64,000 nt of DNA, from assembly GCA_020634815.1 (NCBI GenBank), contig JACKBA010000035.1, positions 4,091 to 68,090 of the forward strand. The letters run 5' to 3'. Position numbers and translations under genes: made by a program. The notes beneath the pieces are model-generated. The model was given only the letters and a program-made list of their open reading frames with translations. It was not told the DNA's origin and searched no databases. Shown here piece by piece: positions 8,501-16,781 of this stretch (position 1 is its first letter; each line of letters begins with the position of its first letter). The DNA is from Caldilineaceae bacterium. Lineage in GTDB: Bacteria; Chloroflexota; Anaerolineae; Caldilineales; Caldilineaceae.

Positions 8501-9350
8501 CTTCGGCCTGGTCCAGTTTGACGACCAGGCACAAGTCATATACGGGCAGCCACCGGTAGACAATCAGGGCGGGGACGCCGCGGTAGTCATCGGCCGCCAG
8601 CGACCCGCTCTCTTGGGTCAGGCAGCGTCTGACTGACTCGCTATGAATGCCGCGCTGCAACACAGCCGCGTCGGAGACCAGCCGTGGCTGCGTCACGAAG
8701 AGATTGGACGTGTTGACGAGAAACGCATCGTCGGTCTCCTGAAGGCCGGTGCGCAAGGTGACGATGCGGTTAAGGCCCTGTAGATCGAGATCACCCGCCA
8801 GCACACCGAGCACGTGCCCGTCGTTTCCCTGAATCGGGGCAGCGACGGTCATCGCGGGTCCGCCGAGCGCGGTCGAATAGTAGATGTTCTGGGCGAAGAC
8901 CTCGCTGCGCCCGCGGCGGAAATAGGGTTGATTCTCGCGGAATTTGCCTTCGTCGGCACGGTCCGTCGAGGCAACGATCTGACCGTCTTCGGGGTCGAGA
9001 ATCGATAACGATTGGAACTCGCTCCCTTCCCCTGCCCACTGCTCCAGAAATGCCATCATCCTGGAATGGTCGTTCGCCAATGCATCGTGCTCCAACCCGG
9101 GAGTGTGGGCTGCAACATGTGCGACGAGGTCCGGATCACCGGCCAGCGCGGCAATGTTGGACTTTGCCTCCTCGACCCAGGAGACATAGGCCGCCTCCTT
9201 TTCAACCGCAGTCGCCAGGAGGCTGCCCACCGTTGCATCGTGCAAGCTGGCGCGCCCGCTGCGATAGGCCAGCCCGCCCACAATCGAGAGCAGCACAGCG
9301 GCAAAGACAATCAGAATCAACGCCAGCTTTGGGAGAATTGGCACCCGCAT
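5565..9350 (-). CDS. Multidomain membrane sensor histidine kinase
   Basis: A 1261-aa kinase. Domain order by eye: TM1 (about 6-28), periplasmic Cache-type sensor (about 30-290), TM2 (about 295-320), HAMP (about 320-370), GAF (about 380-550), PAS with coiled coil (about 570-680), GAF (about 690-850), PAS (about 870-990), HisKA with ASHDLQEP H-box (about 1040-1100) and HATPase (NLVANAVKF, DNGIGID, GTGIGLAI) to the end. The ATG at 9350 has GGAG 8 nt upstream; a TTG at 9362 is also in frame but would destroy that site. The gene begins 14 nt after a substrate-binding-protein gene, so the binding protein may present a ligand to the Cache domain (inference). The likely partner is the single-domain regulator downstream. 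Confidence 0.9.
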   Translation of the reverse strand: MRVPILPKLALILIVFAAVLLSIVGGLAYRSGRASLHDATVGSLLATAVEKEAAYVSWVEEAKSNIAALAGDPDLVAHVAAHTPGLEHDALANDHSRMMAFLEQWAGEGSEFQSLSILDPEDGQIVASTDRADEGKFRENQPYFRRGRSEVFAQNIYYSTALGGPAMTVAAPIQGNDGHVLGVLAGDLDLQGLNRIVTLRTGLQETDDAFLVNTSNLFVTQPRLVSDAAVLQRGIHSESVRRCLTQESGSLAADDYRGVPALIVYRWLPVYDLCLVVKLDQAEAFAPVYSFRNTIILIGLSSLLVAAALAIGLALGITRPILRLVRGADEIGQGNLAFRIQSSARDEIGQLGAAFNAMAGNLQYARDESLRSQRLLEALNKAAEVVQRARTSSAIEEAVAGVISDVGYHAMLFRLDRDSAQLELTHSTVDLFPDPANAVAEPAVRAVDIGDGGTVAEVLGSTTPAFFAEPRAICAAVLGWLPPAAAETIIARYGLQPLICVPIAGEEGAIGLLAVASGDLSAADGPVVATFAEQTAIALENVRLFDEVSALAAQLEQRVTERTEALRASEETARALLNGISESAFLLDPAGHILAANETFAERIGRRLGEVIGANVYDLLPPDVSHSRRVYAEEALRTGHVARFEDVRFGRIIDNTFSPVKDQQGAVVRLAVLGFDISEHRKAQLAIRRYAERLAVVNRLDHIISSNLNVDVVFDAFLGELARLFELDRTSIVLLDETGEQWQIARQWTRGTPQFAVDVWRPVRGSIMEWLVTHRKPFVENEIGENGDWPENAALRREGIHSRMLVPLVQNDRVIGVLTQASSRPGCYAAEDLEALSLIADQLTIAIQNARLYQQVQRHALELEDRVAQRTAELAASEDMLRSFFESPGALRGIVDLVDGDMRFVRVNAASARYWGHDALSIHGQPALALGTAPAIVQQWTDAMAASLQEAEPITFETHHGPDDDAGAWFSVTVSHVGRVPSGCERFVYAMTDITYRRHLEDALRRSYAELEKRVEERTAELMRSNEELERFAYIASHDLQEPLRMVASYTQLLERRYKGRLDADADDFISYAVEGASRMQKMISDLLAFSRVTTRGSDFAPTDCNAVLAEVLANLQFVIAEADATVTHDKLPTVDGDATQLRQLFQNLVANAVKFRGEAAPRVHISARLVDESSVETPSAPEWLFSVSDNGIGIDAQYVDRVFVIFQRLHTRSEYPGTGIGLAIAKRIVERHGGRIWVESTPGAGATFLFTLPQHHLEDA

Positions 9351-9364
9351 GGTCGACTCCAATG

Positions 9365-10366
9365 TCAGCGTTGGTCGCTTTCGAGCGCTTGCAAGAATTG
9401 CAGCGTGTATACGTCATCGATCGCCAGGGCGCGTGTCAGCACTTCTTGTTCACGCAATGTCTGCGCCATGCCGGCCCACATCTCACCTTTCATTGCCCCA
9501 ATCCGATCTTCGCCGGTATTGACCAGGGGAAGACTCGCCGTCATTTTTCGGGTTTCCATCGCGACGTCGGCTTGCGGGTTGTAGTGCTGGACGATTGCCC
9601 CAATCTCGCCCGGATTTTCAACGGCAAAGACCCAGCCCTTGAGGGTGGCGCGCAGGAAACGGGTGATCAGCTCCGGGTTCTCCGCAATCAACTGATCGGT
9701 CGTGAAAATCGTGTCGGAATAGAAGTGCACGCCGTAATCGTCAGGAAAGATCAGATTGAGATCTTTGCCGGCGGCCTGCGCAACGAGCACTTCGTTTGTG
9801 ACAAATCCGCTCGAGACATCGATTTCGCCGGCAAAGAGCGGTTCGAGATTTTCGGCGATGGCAACTTCGGTGTAGTCGTCTGGCGTGAGCCCCGCACGCG
9901 CCACCATGGCATGCAAGATGGGGAGCGAGGCCGGCACGACGCGCACGCGCTTGCCGGCAAAGTCCTGTGGCCGCGTGATGCCGGAGTCGCCGAGCGACAT
10001 ATAGACCGTCGGGTTGCGCCGATAGATGGTGGCAATGGCTCGCACGGGGTTGCCCGCCGCCCGCGCCAGAATCAGGCCGTCAGCATTGGTGATGCCAAAC
10101 TGGGCGTCACCGTCGATGACTGACTGAATAAAGTCGACGGTCGGCCCGCCCTCGATTAGCGTCACTGCCAGCCCTTCGTCGGCGTAGTACCCGTTCTGGT
10201 CGGCGGCGTACAGGCCAGCGAACTGCGCGTTGTGCACCCAGCGCAACTGCACGGTGACCGGTGTCAGGCTGGGCGATGGCCTTGCCGGCGCCCCACAGGC
10301 ACTGTGGCCCATCATAAGGACGCTCAAGACGACAGACATCCATATTCGCATTTTGATGTCGCTCAT
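9365..10366 (-). CDS. NMT1/THI5-like periplasmic substrate-binding protein
   Basis: A 333-aa solute-binding protein of the NMT1/THI5 (SsuA/ThiY) type. It has an N-terminal hydrophobic export segment with a Cys at about residue 24, followed by VTVQLRWVHNAQFAGLYAA, the typical family opening, and ADGLILARAAG. Relatives bind thiamine-pyrimidine precursors, alkanesulfonates or similar small molecules; the ligand here cannot be read from sequence. No ABC permease or ATPase gene is adjacent. Instead the next gene is a membrane histidine kinase, suggesting a sensing rather than transport role (inference). An internal ATG at 10351 is an alternative start; neither has a strong ribosome site. Confidence 0.85.
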   Translation of the reverse strand: MSDIKMRIWMSVVLSVLMMGHSACGAPARPSPSLTPVTVQLRWVHNAQFAGLYAADQNGYYADEGLAVTLIEGGPTVDFIQSVIDGDAQFGITNADGLILARAAGNPVRAIATIYRRNPTVYMSLGDSGITRPQDFAGKRVRVVPASLPILHAMVARAGLTPDDYTEVAIAENLEPLFAGEIDVSSGFVTNEVLVAQAAGKDLNLIFPDDYGVHFYSDTIFTTDQLIAENPELITRFLRATLKGWVFAVENPGEIGAIVQHYNPQADVAMETRKMTASLPLVNTGEDRIGAMKGEMWAGMAQTLREQEVLTRALAIDDVYTLQFLQALESDQR

Positions 10367-10531
10367 AGGCCATGCAACCAGTGGTGGTTACCCCTCTGTT
10401 GCTGATATGGGGAGAAGATGGCGACCGGACTTACATTGTAGAACTGTCGCCAATGGAAGTCAACGTTGACGACTGAGGCGACAGGTGCGCCCCAGGAAAT
10501 TGGCGAAGTCGTCGCCGGCGTGAGTCGCCGT

Positions 10532-10562
10532 AATCCTGAGTTTCTTGGAGAAACTCAGGATT
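10532..10562. terminator. 14-bp perfect hairpin between 3' and 5' gene ends
   Basis: A 14-bp perfect inverted repeat (AATCCTGAGTTTCT arm) with a 3-nt loop lies 11 nt beyond the stop of the DnaJ-domain gene. The U-tract is weak on the minus strand, while TTCTCTTT follows on the plus strand. It is probably the end of the DnaJ transcript. The remaining bases 10367-10530 show no gene. Confidence 0.6.
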
Positions 10563-10573
10563 TTCTCTTTGCG

Positions 10574-11656
10574 CTACGAGATCTGGTCGGGCGGCACGAG
10601 CGGCAGGTGGTCGGACGTCTCGCTGACCAGGTCGGCGCGGATCCAGCCGCCGAAGTTGGTGAGATACCAGACATAGCCGCGGCTGCGCGTATAGCCGACA
10701 AGCTGGAGACGGGTGCCGGGCGCCGCCGTCGTCAGCACGGGATAGCGCGTGTCCGGCCCACGGCGAATGTTGGACGCCACCCGCGTCGTGGTCATGTGGA
10801 AGGGTGCTGCGGTGGCCGGTGCGACGCGGTCGGCGCCTTCACCGACTGTCTTGCACGCCTCGCGCAGATAGGTCGGCGCCGCAGCAAGCAACTCCGACGT
10901 GCAATCCTCCGGAAACGAAAAGAGCTCTGGCGCGGCGGCAACCTCCGCCGGTGCGCTCACCGCTGCGTCGCTCGTGTCCTGCGCCGTCGCCGGCAGGATG
11001 ACCCGGCCGAAGAGCAGCCCATAGAGCACGAGCGCCGCGCCCGCCACCAGCGCCATGCTGAGCCAGGCGCTGCGTTCGCCACCGCGCGCAACCGGCTGCC
11101 GCACTGCCGACCGGCGGTCAACCGGGCGGCGCACCGGCCGCGCAGGCGCAGGCGGTGGCGCCGTCACGACGGGTGCGTAGTTGCGAAAGAGCGAGCGCAG
11201 CACGGCTTCGTGGCCGGCGTGAACCCGCCACAGATTCTGGGCTATGTCGTAGCGCCGCGCCGCGGGCGGGATGCGGCGCTGCAACTCCGCCAGCAGGCCC
11301 GGCATGTCGTCGGCGTGGCCGATGGTGAAAAGGATGTCGTCGCCGGCGCGCTTCTGAAAGCTCAGCCATGCGCTGCGGGCGGCCGGCGGCGCGGCCGTTG
11401 GGCGAGGGGGGGTGCTCGCAGCCGCGCCGGGCCGGTGCGGCGGCGAAGCCAGCAAGTCATCATAGCGGCGGCGGCGCTCAGCGTGACGCAGCGTGTTGTA
11501 CGCCTCGTTGAGCGCCTGCATCTGCCGGTGCGCGTCGGGCGACGGGTTGCGGTCGGGATGCACATCCCGCGCCAGGCGACGATAGGCGGCTGCGATCTCG
11601 ACCGGCGATGCGTCCGGCGCCACGCGCAAGGTCTCGTAGTAGTTCGCCGATGCCAT
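10574..11656 (-). CDS. DnaJ-domain membrane protein with SH3-like C-terminus
   Basis: A 360-aa protein. An N-terminal J domain (about residues 4-68, with the HPD tripeptide needed to stimulate DnaK) is followed by a Pro/Ala linker, a unique segment, one membrane helix (about 195-215) and a C-terminal SH3b-like domain (about 285-350: SNIRRGPDTRYPVL and a WYLTNFGGWI block). The topology suggests a cytoplasmic J domain and an external cell-wall-binding SH3 domain. The ATG at 11656 is preferred over 11674 because the J domain starts right after it and TATACT sits 6 nt upstream, leaving no room for a leader. The exact role is unknown. Confidence 0.8.
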   Translation of the reverse strand: MASANYYETLRVAPDASPVEIAAAYRRLARDVHPDRNPSPDAHRQMQALNEAYNTLRHAERRRRYDDLLASPPHRPGAAASTPPRPTAAPPAARSAWLSFQKRAGDDILFTIGHADDMPGLLAELQRRIPPAARRYDIAQNLWRVHAGHEAVLRSLFRNYAPVVTAPPPAPARPVRRPVDRRSAVRQPVARGGERSAWLSMALVAGAALVLYGLLFGRVILPATAQDTSDAAVSAPAEVAAAPELFSFPEDCTSELLAAAPTYLREACKTVGEGADRVAPATAAPFHMTTTRVASNIRRGPDTRYPVLTTAAPGTRLQLVGYTRSRGYVWYLTNFGGWIRADLVSETSDHLPLVPPDQIS

Positions 11657-11662
11657 GGCGAG

Positions 11663-11668
11663 AGTATA
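11663..11668 (-). promoter_or_regulatory. -10 box for leaderless transcript (DnaJ gene)
   Basis: TATACT on the minus strand, 6 nt before the ATG at 11656. With normal initiation about 7 nt downstream of -10, the mRNA would begin at or near the start codon. The same geometry recurs at 14593 and 45446. No clear -35. Confidence 0.5.
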
Positions 11669-11686
11669 GCACAACGGCGCGAAATG

Positions 11687-13978
11687 CTACGCGCCGTGCA
11701 CCTGGTGCAGCAGCCCCTCCACGATGACGTCGGCCGGCATGGGCAGCAGCGCCTCCTGGAAGCCGAGGATACTCGCCAGCGGCATCTGCATGATGAAGCC
11801 GGTCATGTCCATGCCGATGGCGCCGTCATCGTTGCCGTCACCACCGCCAAAAGCCTGGGCCATCTGCGCCATCATGAGCTGGAAGGTCGGCTCGAAGACG
11901 GCACGGCCGCGCGGGTCGTCCATCCAATCCTGCACGGTGGACTCCTTGTCGAGGCGCGACGGCAGGTCGAGCGTCGTCTGCAACGTGGCGCTCACGGTCG
12001 CACGGATGTCGGCCGACGACGCGCCGATGAGCAGGTCGAAGTCGCCATCCTCGGTGATCCACTGGGCGTAGCCGGGATGGTAGTAGGCGAAGGCGCGGAA
12101 GTCGAGCGCAATGTCGACGCGCTTCGTCTCGCCCGGCTCTAGGTCGACCTTGGCGAAGCCCTTGAGTTCCTTGAACGGGCGCACCAGCTTTGACTTGCGG
12201 TCGTGGACGTAGAGTTGCACGACCTCCTTGCCGGCCACGCTGCCCGTGTTCGTCACATCCACGCTCACGGTGACGCCATCCACGTCGCGGAAGGTCGCCG
12301 CCGAGACGGTTGCGTTGCTGTAGGCGAAGGTTGTGTAGCTGAGGCCGTAACCAAAGGGGAAGAGCACGGGCATCTGGCGCGCGTCGTAGTAGCGATAGCC
12401 GATGAAGAGCCCTTCGCCGTAGCGCACCTGGCCGTCGTCGCCGGGGAAGTTGATGTGCGCCGGCGTGTCGGCCAGCTTGAGCGGGAAGCTCTCGGCCAGT
12501 TTGCCCGACGGGTTGACCGCGCCAAAGAGCACGTCGGCAATGGCGCCGCCGCCGGCCTGCCCCATCATCCACGCTTCGAGCACGGCCGCCACGCCGTCGA
12601 TCCATTCGCTCATCGCCACGGCAGAGCCGTTGTTGAGGATGACCACGCAGCGCGGCTGCACTGCACTCACGGCCCGGATCAGCGCGATCTGCTGCGCCGT
12701 CAGGTCGATGTCGGCGCGGTCGTAGCCTTCGCTCTCCTTGTAGGAAGGCAGGGCAATGTAGAGCAGGGCCACGTCCGCAACCTGCGCCGCCGCCGCCGCA
12801 CCGTCGATGAGCGACTGCTGGAAACTGTCGTCGGCGGGATAGCCCTCGCTGTAGGTCACCTCGGCATCGCCGGCCAGCGCCATCAGTGACTCAAAGGGGC
12901 TGTCGACCTGTGTCGGGTTGATGTGCGAGCTGCCGCCGCCCTGGTAGTGCGGCGCTTTGGCAGAGCGGCCGATGACGGCAATGTGATCGACGCTACGCAG
13001 CGGCAAGATGCCGTCGTTCTTGAGCAGGACCATCCCCTCCGCCGCAACTTTGCGCGCCAGGACGTGGTGCGCTGCCGCGTCAAAGGTGCCGCCGGCCCTC
13101 GTCTCTGCACCGCGGAAAACGATCTGGAGGATATGGCGAACAGCCTTGTCGAGCACAGCCTCGTCCAGCGTGCCGGCGCGCACGGCCTCGACGACCGCCG
13201 CCGTGCGGTGCGGCTTCGGGCCGGGCATCTCCAGGTCGAGCCCGCCTTGGAGCGCGGCGACGCGGTCGTGCACGGCGCCCCAGTCCGACACGACCAGCCC
13301 TTCGTAGCCCCACTCCTCGCGCAGAATTTCGGTGAGCAGCGTGTAGTGCTCGGAGCAGTAGGTGCCGTTGAGCTTGTTGTAGGCGCACATGACCGTCCAC
13401 GGCTTTGCCCGCTTGACGACGCGCTCGAAGGCGGGCAGGTAGATCTCACGCAGCGTGCGCTCGTCGACGACGGCATCGATGCTGAAGCGCTCCGACTCCT
13501 GGTTGTTGGCCGCGAAGTGCTTGAGCGAGGTGCCGACACCCTTGCTCTGGATGCCTTCGACCAGCGCGGAGGCCAGTTCGCCGGCGTGATAGGGGTCTTC
13601 GGAGAAGTACTCGAAGTTGCGCCCGCAGAGCGGCGTGCGCTTCATGTTGACGCCGGGGCCGAGCAGCACGTTGGCGCCCAGCGCAACCGCCTCGGTCGCC
13701 AGCGCCTCGCCCATGGCTTGCAGCAGTTCCGCATCCCAGGTGGACGCCAGCAGCGAGGCGGTGGGGAAGCAGGTGGCCGGCAGGCTCTGCGCGGCCACGG
13801 CATGGATGTCCGGCACGCGGCGCACGCCGTGCGGCCCGTCGGAGACAAGAAGTTCCGGCACGCCCAGTCGTTCCACGGGCGTCGTCGTCCACGCGCTGGC
13901 GCCCGTGCAGAGCGCGGCTTTTTCTTCGAGGGTCATCTGCTCGACAATGCGGTCAATGTCTGGCATCAGGTTGCTCAC
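11687..13978 (-). CDS. Glycoside hydrolase family 3 beta-glucosidase-like
   Basis: A 763-aa GH3 enzyme that would hydrolyse terminal beta-linked sugars with retention. The TIM-barrel part has SDGPHGVRR, KHFAANNQE and the nucleophile Asp in GLVVSDWGAVHD (about residue 240). The alpha/beta sandwich domain and a C-terminal fibronectin III-like domain (from about 600: VSVDVTNTGSVAGKEVVQLYV) follow. No signal peptide is seen, so it is probably cytoplasmic. The start is either the GTG at 13978 or the ATG at 13966; ribosome sites are weak for both. No sugar transporter is adjacent. Confidence 0.9.
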   Translation of the reverse strand: MSNLMPDIDRIVEQMTLEEKAALCTGASAWTTTPVERLGVPELLVSDGPHGVRRVPDIHAVAAQSLPATCFPTASLLASTWDAELLQAMGEALATEAVALGANVLLGPGVNMKRTPLCGRNFEYFSEDPYHAGELASALVEGIQSKGVGTSLKHFAANNQESERFSIDAVVDERTLREIYLPAFERVVKRAKPWTVMCAYNKLNGTYCSEHYTLLTEILREEWGYEGLVVSDWGAVHDRVAALQGGLDLEMPGPKPHRTAAVVEAVRAGTLDEAVLDKAVRHILQIVFRGAETRAGGTFDAAAHHVLARKVAAEGMVLLKNDGILPLRSVDHIAVIGRSAKAPHYQGGGSSHINPTQVDSPFESLMALAGDAEVTYSEGYPADDSFQQSLIDGAAAAAQVADVALLYIALPSYKESEGYDRADIDLTAQQIALIRAVSAVQPRCVVILNNGSAVAMSEWIDGVAAVLEAWMMGQAGGGAIADVLFGAVNPSGKLAESFPLKLADTPAHINFPGDDGQVRYGEGLFIGYRYYDARQMPVLFPFGYGLSYTTFAYSNATVSAATFRDVDGVTVSVDVTNTGSVAGKEVVQLYVHDRKSKLVRPFKELKGFAKVDLEPGETKRVDIALDFRAFAYYHPGYAQWITEDGDFDLLIGASSADIRATVSATLQTTLDLPSRLDKESTVQDWMDDPRGRAVFEPTFQLMMAQMAQAFGGGDGNDDGAIGMDMTGFIMQMPLASILGFQEALLPMPADVIVEGLLHQVHGA

Positions 13979-14068
13979 TTTCTGAAAATGGGAGGGAATT
14001 CGTTTGCGGTCATTATCGCGCCTGGGTGTGGCAATGACCGAATGGGCGCAGACACATCGCGGTGAAGG

Positions 14069-14593
14069 TCACCAGCTTGCCGCTGCGTAGAACTCGCCGA
14101 GAAAGCTGCTGGGCCGCGTGGCGAGCAGTTCGGTGTGCGCAAAGCCGGCCTGGCGCGCCAGCCGCTGCCACGTTGGGTAGGAAAAGGGATAGGGCACCCA
14201 GCGGTTGCCGCGGTCGGTGTTGTACTCGACGACGATGAGCCGGCCGCCGGGTTGCAGATAGCCGCGCAGGCGGGCCAGCACGGGTGCCTTCGCCTCGACG
14301 AAATGCAGCGAGTTCGCCATGACGATGCCATCCAGCGCCGGCAGCGCCAGCGGCTGCGTGAAATCGCCTTCGACGCGATGGAGATTCAGCGCGAGGTAGC
14401 GCTCGTGGAGCGACCGGGCCAGCGTCGCCAGCGCGCGGCCATCGCGGTCGACGGCATAGATCGTGGCGCCGTCGCCGAGCAAGTCGGCCAGCGCCAGGGT
14501 GAAGGCGCCGCTGCCCGCGCCCAGGTCCGCCCAGACGCCGCCGGTCTCGACCACGCCAGGTCGCAGCAGGTGCACGTGATCGCTGTGGTTCAT
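14069..14593 (-). CDS. Class I SAM-dependent methyltransferase
   Basis: A short (174 aa) Rossmann-fold methyltransferase with motif I WADLGAGSGAFTLALA (about residues 20-35), the acidic VDRD strand, GDF, the DGIVMANSLHF motif and PGGRLIVVEYN. Substrate unknown. A TAGCAT -10-like box lies 6 nt before the ATG, so the mRNA may be leaderless. It is transcribed divergently from the next methyltransferase across a 56-bp gap. Confidence 0.85.
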   Translation of the reverse strand: MNHSDHVHLLRPGVVETGGVWADLGAGSGAFTLALADLLGDGATIYAVDRDGRALATLARSLHERYLALNLHRVEGDFTQPLALPALDGIVMANSLHFVEAKAPVLARLRGYLQPGGRLIVVEYNTDRGNRWVPYPFSYPTWQRLARQAGFAHTELLATRPSSFLGEFYAAASW

Positions 14594-14599
14594 GCTTCT

Positions 14600-14609
14600 A
14601 TGCTACACT
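14600..14609. promoter_or_regulatory. Overlapping divergent -10 boxes
   Basis: TACACT on the plus strand (14604-14609) could serve the gene at 14650. TAGCAT on the minus strand (14605-14600) could serve the gene starting at 14593. They overlap, so the two promoters would compete for polymerase. Based on sequence match only. Confidence 0.35.
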
Positions 14610-14649
14610 TTCCGGCAGAAGGCATCCAAACGGTTCAGGGAGCAGGCGC

Positions 14650-15492
14650 ATGGATAGCGGCGAAAAGAGCGCAGAACTGGTCAAGGAATACTACACCGAG
14701 AGCGTACGCGCCGAGTGGCGCCGGCTGGTCAAAGATGCCGCGCACCGGGTGGAACTGGAGACGACGCTGCACTTTCTCGACCGGTACCTGCCGCCGCACG
14801 CCAGCATTCTCGACGCCGGCGGCGGGCCGGGACGCTACACCATCGAGCTGGCGCGCCGCGGCCACGACGTTGTCTTGCTCGACATGACGCCCGCCAATCT
14901 CGACTTTGCGCGCCGCCAAATCAAACGCGCCAGGGTGCAGAAGCAGGTCACCGGCATCGTCGAGGGAACGATCGTCGACCTGGCAAAAGTTGCCGGCGCC
15001 AGCTTCGATGCGGCGGTCTGTCTCGGCGGGCCGCTCTCGCACGTGCTGGATCCGGCCGACCGCAACCGGGCCGTCGACGAACTGTTGCGCGTCGTCAAGC
15101 CCGGCGGCATCGTCGCCGTCTCGGTGATGGGACGGCTAAGCGTCCTGGCGCTGGAGTTGATGCTCTTTCCCCAGGAGATCGACATGCCGATCCACGCCCA
15201 GATTCGCGACACGGGCAGCTACTACGGCGGCAGCGGTTTCACGGCCTGCCACTTCTTTCTGCCCGAGGAACTGGCCGGCCTCTTTGCGGGCAAGCCGGCC
15301 TTCATCGAAACAATGGCCGGCCTCGAAGGGCTCGGCGCGCGCATCGACAAGGCGGTCAACCGCACGGCCCGGCAGCCGGAGCGCTGGCAGCGCTGGCTGG
15401 AGACCCACTACCGCACCTGCACGCATCCCGCCGTCGTCGGCATGAGCGAGCATATGCTGATCATCGCCCGTAAAGAGGAGAAACCCACATGA
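14650..15492 (+). CDS. Class I SAM-dependent methyltransferase
   Basis: A 280-aa methyltransferase. Motif I ILDAGGGPGRYTIELA (about residues 55-70), VVLLDMTPANLDFARRQ, the FDAAVCLGGPLSHV strand and a PGGIVAVSVMG loop are visible. The substrate is not evident; the long C-terminal part resembles small-molecule methyltransferases. GGGAG lies 8 nt before the ATG. Its end overlaps the next gene by an ATGA, so the two are translationally coupled. Confidence 0.88.
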   Translation: MDSGEKSAELVKEYYTESVRAEWRRLVKDAAHRVELETTLHFLDRYLPPHASILDAGGGPGRYTIELARRGHDVVLLDMTPANLDFARRQIKRARVQKQVTGIVEGTIVDLAKVAGASFDAAVCLGGPLSHVLDPADRNRAVDELLRVVKPGGIVAVSVMGRLSVLALELMLFPQEIDMPIHAQIRDTGSYYGGSGFTACHFFLPEELAGLFAGKPAFIETMAGLEGLGARIDKAVNRTARQPERWQRWLETHYRTCTHPAVVGMSEHMLIIARKEEKPT

Positions 15493-16013
15493 CGCATCCC
15501 ATGGTCGAACAACTGCGCTTTGCGCGCAGCGAATTGCAGAACGCTCTGGCCGGTCTCACCGATGAGGAGGCGCGGCGCCGCTTTCTGCCCATGAACTGTA
15601 TCAGTTGGAACATCGGCCACCTGGCCTGGCAGGAACAGCGCTACTGGCTGACGGTGGCACAGGATGGTCTGACCGTACGGCCGGAACTGAACGTCGAGTT
15701 TGCCTATGGAGCGCCGGCGAGCACGCCCCCGCTGGCCGACATCTGGGCAGCCTGGCGCGAAGTGACGGCGGCCACGGATGAATGGCTGGATGCCGTCACG
15801 ACGGAGAAGCTGGCCGAGTCGATCACGGTGCGCGGCTGGGGCATCACGACGAACTACGGCTCGCTCATGCTGCGCGTCATCGACCACTACTGGTACCACA
15901 TCGGCGAGAGCATGGCCGTGCGCCAGTTGCTGGGCCACACCGGCCTGCCCGACTTCGTGGGCGACATCGACACCGAAGCGCCCTACAGACCAGAAGGAAT
16001 AGAACGCGGATGA
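15489..16013 (+). CDS. DinB-like four-helix protein
   Basis: A 174-aa DinB/YfiT-superfamily protein, a four-helix bundle that usually binds a metal through three His residues and includes thiol-dependent transferases. Candidate ligands are the His in WNIGHLAWQE (about residue 41) and the two in IDHYWYHIGE (about 139-143). The start overlaps the upstream methyltransferase stop (ATGA). The last codons (GIERG, stop) lie inside a palindromic repeat at 15998-16091, so the C-terminus appears to have been rewritten by that repeat. Activity unknown. Confidence 0.8.
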   Translation: MTHPMVEQLRFARSELQNALAGLTDEEARRRFLPMNCISWNIGHLAWQEQRYWLTVAQDGLTVRPELNVEFAYGAPASTPPLADIWAAWREVTAATDEWLDAVTTEKLAESITVRGWGITTNYGSLMLRVIDHYWYHIGESMAVRQLLGHTGLPDFVGDIDTEAPYRPEGIERG

Positions 16014-16091
16014 CGCGGATTGAGCGGATCGGTGCGGATCATTCATGAAATCCGCGTAAATCCGCCCAATCCGTGTTATCCGCGTTCTATT
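15998..16091. repeat. 94-bp REP-like hairpin overlapping gene end
   Basis: The outer arms AATAGAACGCGGAT and ATCCGCGTTCTATT are perfect complements, and the interior is a series of GCGGAT/ATCCGC words that also pair imperfectly. The left arm supplies the last five codons and the TGA stop of the DinB-like gene. The element resembles dispersed bacterial palindromic repeats. Confidence 0.85.
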
Positions 16092-16120
16092 GGCGCTTCG
16101 CTCTAGAGAACAGGTCAACG

Positions 16121-16543
16121 ATGGAGACGCTCGTAGTTACCGACACGCTGGCGATTCCGCTCGATGAGATCGAGTGGGAGGCGGTGCGCGCGCAGGGGGC
16201 GGGCGGGCAGAACGTCAACAAGGTCGCCAGCGCCGTGCACCTGCGCTTCGACATCCGCGCCTCGACCCTGCCCGAGGTCTACAAGGAGCGGCTGCTGCGC
16301 TTGCGCGACCATCGCATCACCGCGGGCGGCGTGATTGTGATCAAGGCGCAACAGTCTCGCTCCCAGGAGAAGAACCGGGCGCTGGCCCTGGAGCAACTGG
16401 CCGACCTCGTGCGGCGCGTGACGGTTGTTCCCAAGAAACGGCGGCCAACGCAGCCGAGCCGTACCGCCCAGGAGAAACGCCTCGCCAACAAAAAGAAGCG
16501 CGGCGCACAGAAATCGCTGCGCGGCCGTGTCTCCGACGAGTAG
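16121..16543 (+). CDS. arfB: Peptidyl-tRNA hydrolase ArfB-like ribosome rescue factor
   Basis: A 140-aa class I release-factor-like protein. The GGQ catalytic motif (GAGGQNVNK, about residues 26-34) hydrolyses peptidyl-tRNA on stalled ribosomes. The basic tail (KKRRPTQ, EKRLANKKKRGAQKSLRGR) is the part that in ArfB/ICT1 proteins inserts into the empty mRNA channel. The length matches ArfB (about 140 aa), and there is no codon-recognition domain. The ATG at 16121 starts just before the conserved domain. Confidence 0.93.
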   Translation: METLVVTDTLAIPLDEIEWEAVRAQGAGGQNVNKVASAVHLRFDIRASTLPEVYKERLLRLRDHRITAGGVIVIKAQQSRSQEKNRALALEQLADLVRRVTVVPKKRRPTQPSRTAQEKRLANKKKRGAQKSLRGRVSDE

Positions 16544-16781
16544 CCTTGTGCGAAAGAGGGGAGTTCATCAACGCACGATAGTGCCGTTGACGAACTGCTG
16601 CGAACATGGCTAACCGCCCACGCCCGGTAAGTCATCGATGACGACACCGGCCGGGTGCGGGGTGAATGGCAGCGCAGGCTACGGTCACACGGGGCCGAAC
16701 GTGGCATAGTAGCCGAGCAGGAGACAGACAGCCGGCGCCTGCCACGCTGAATCCAACCGGCTCCGGCAAGGAGAATCGACT

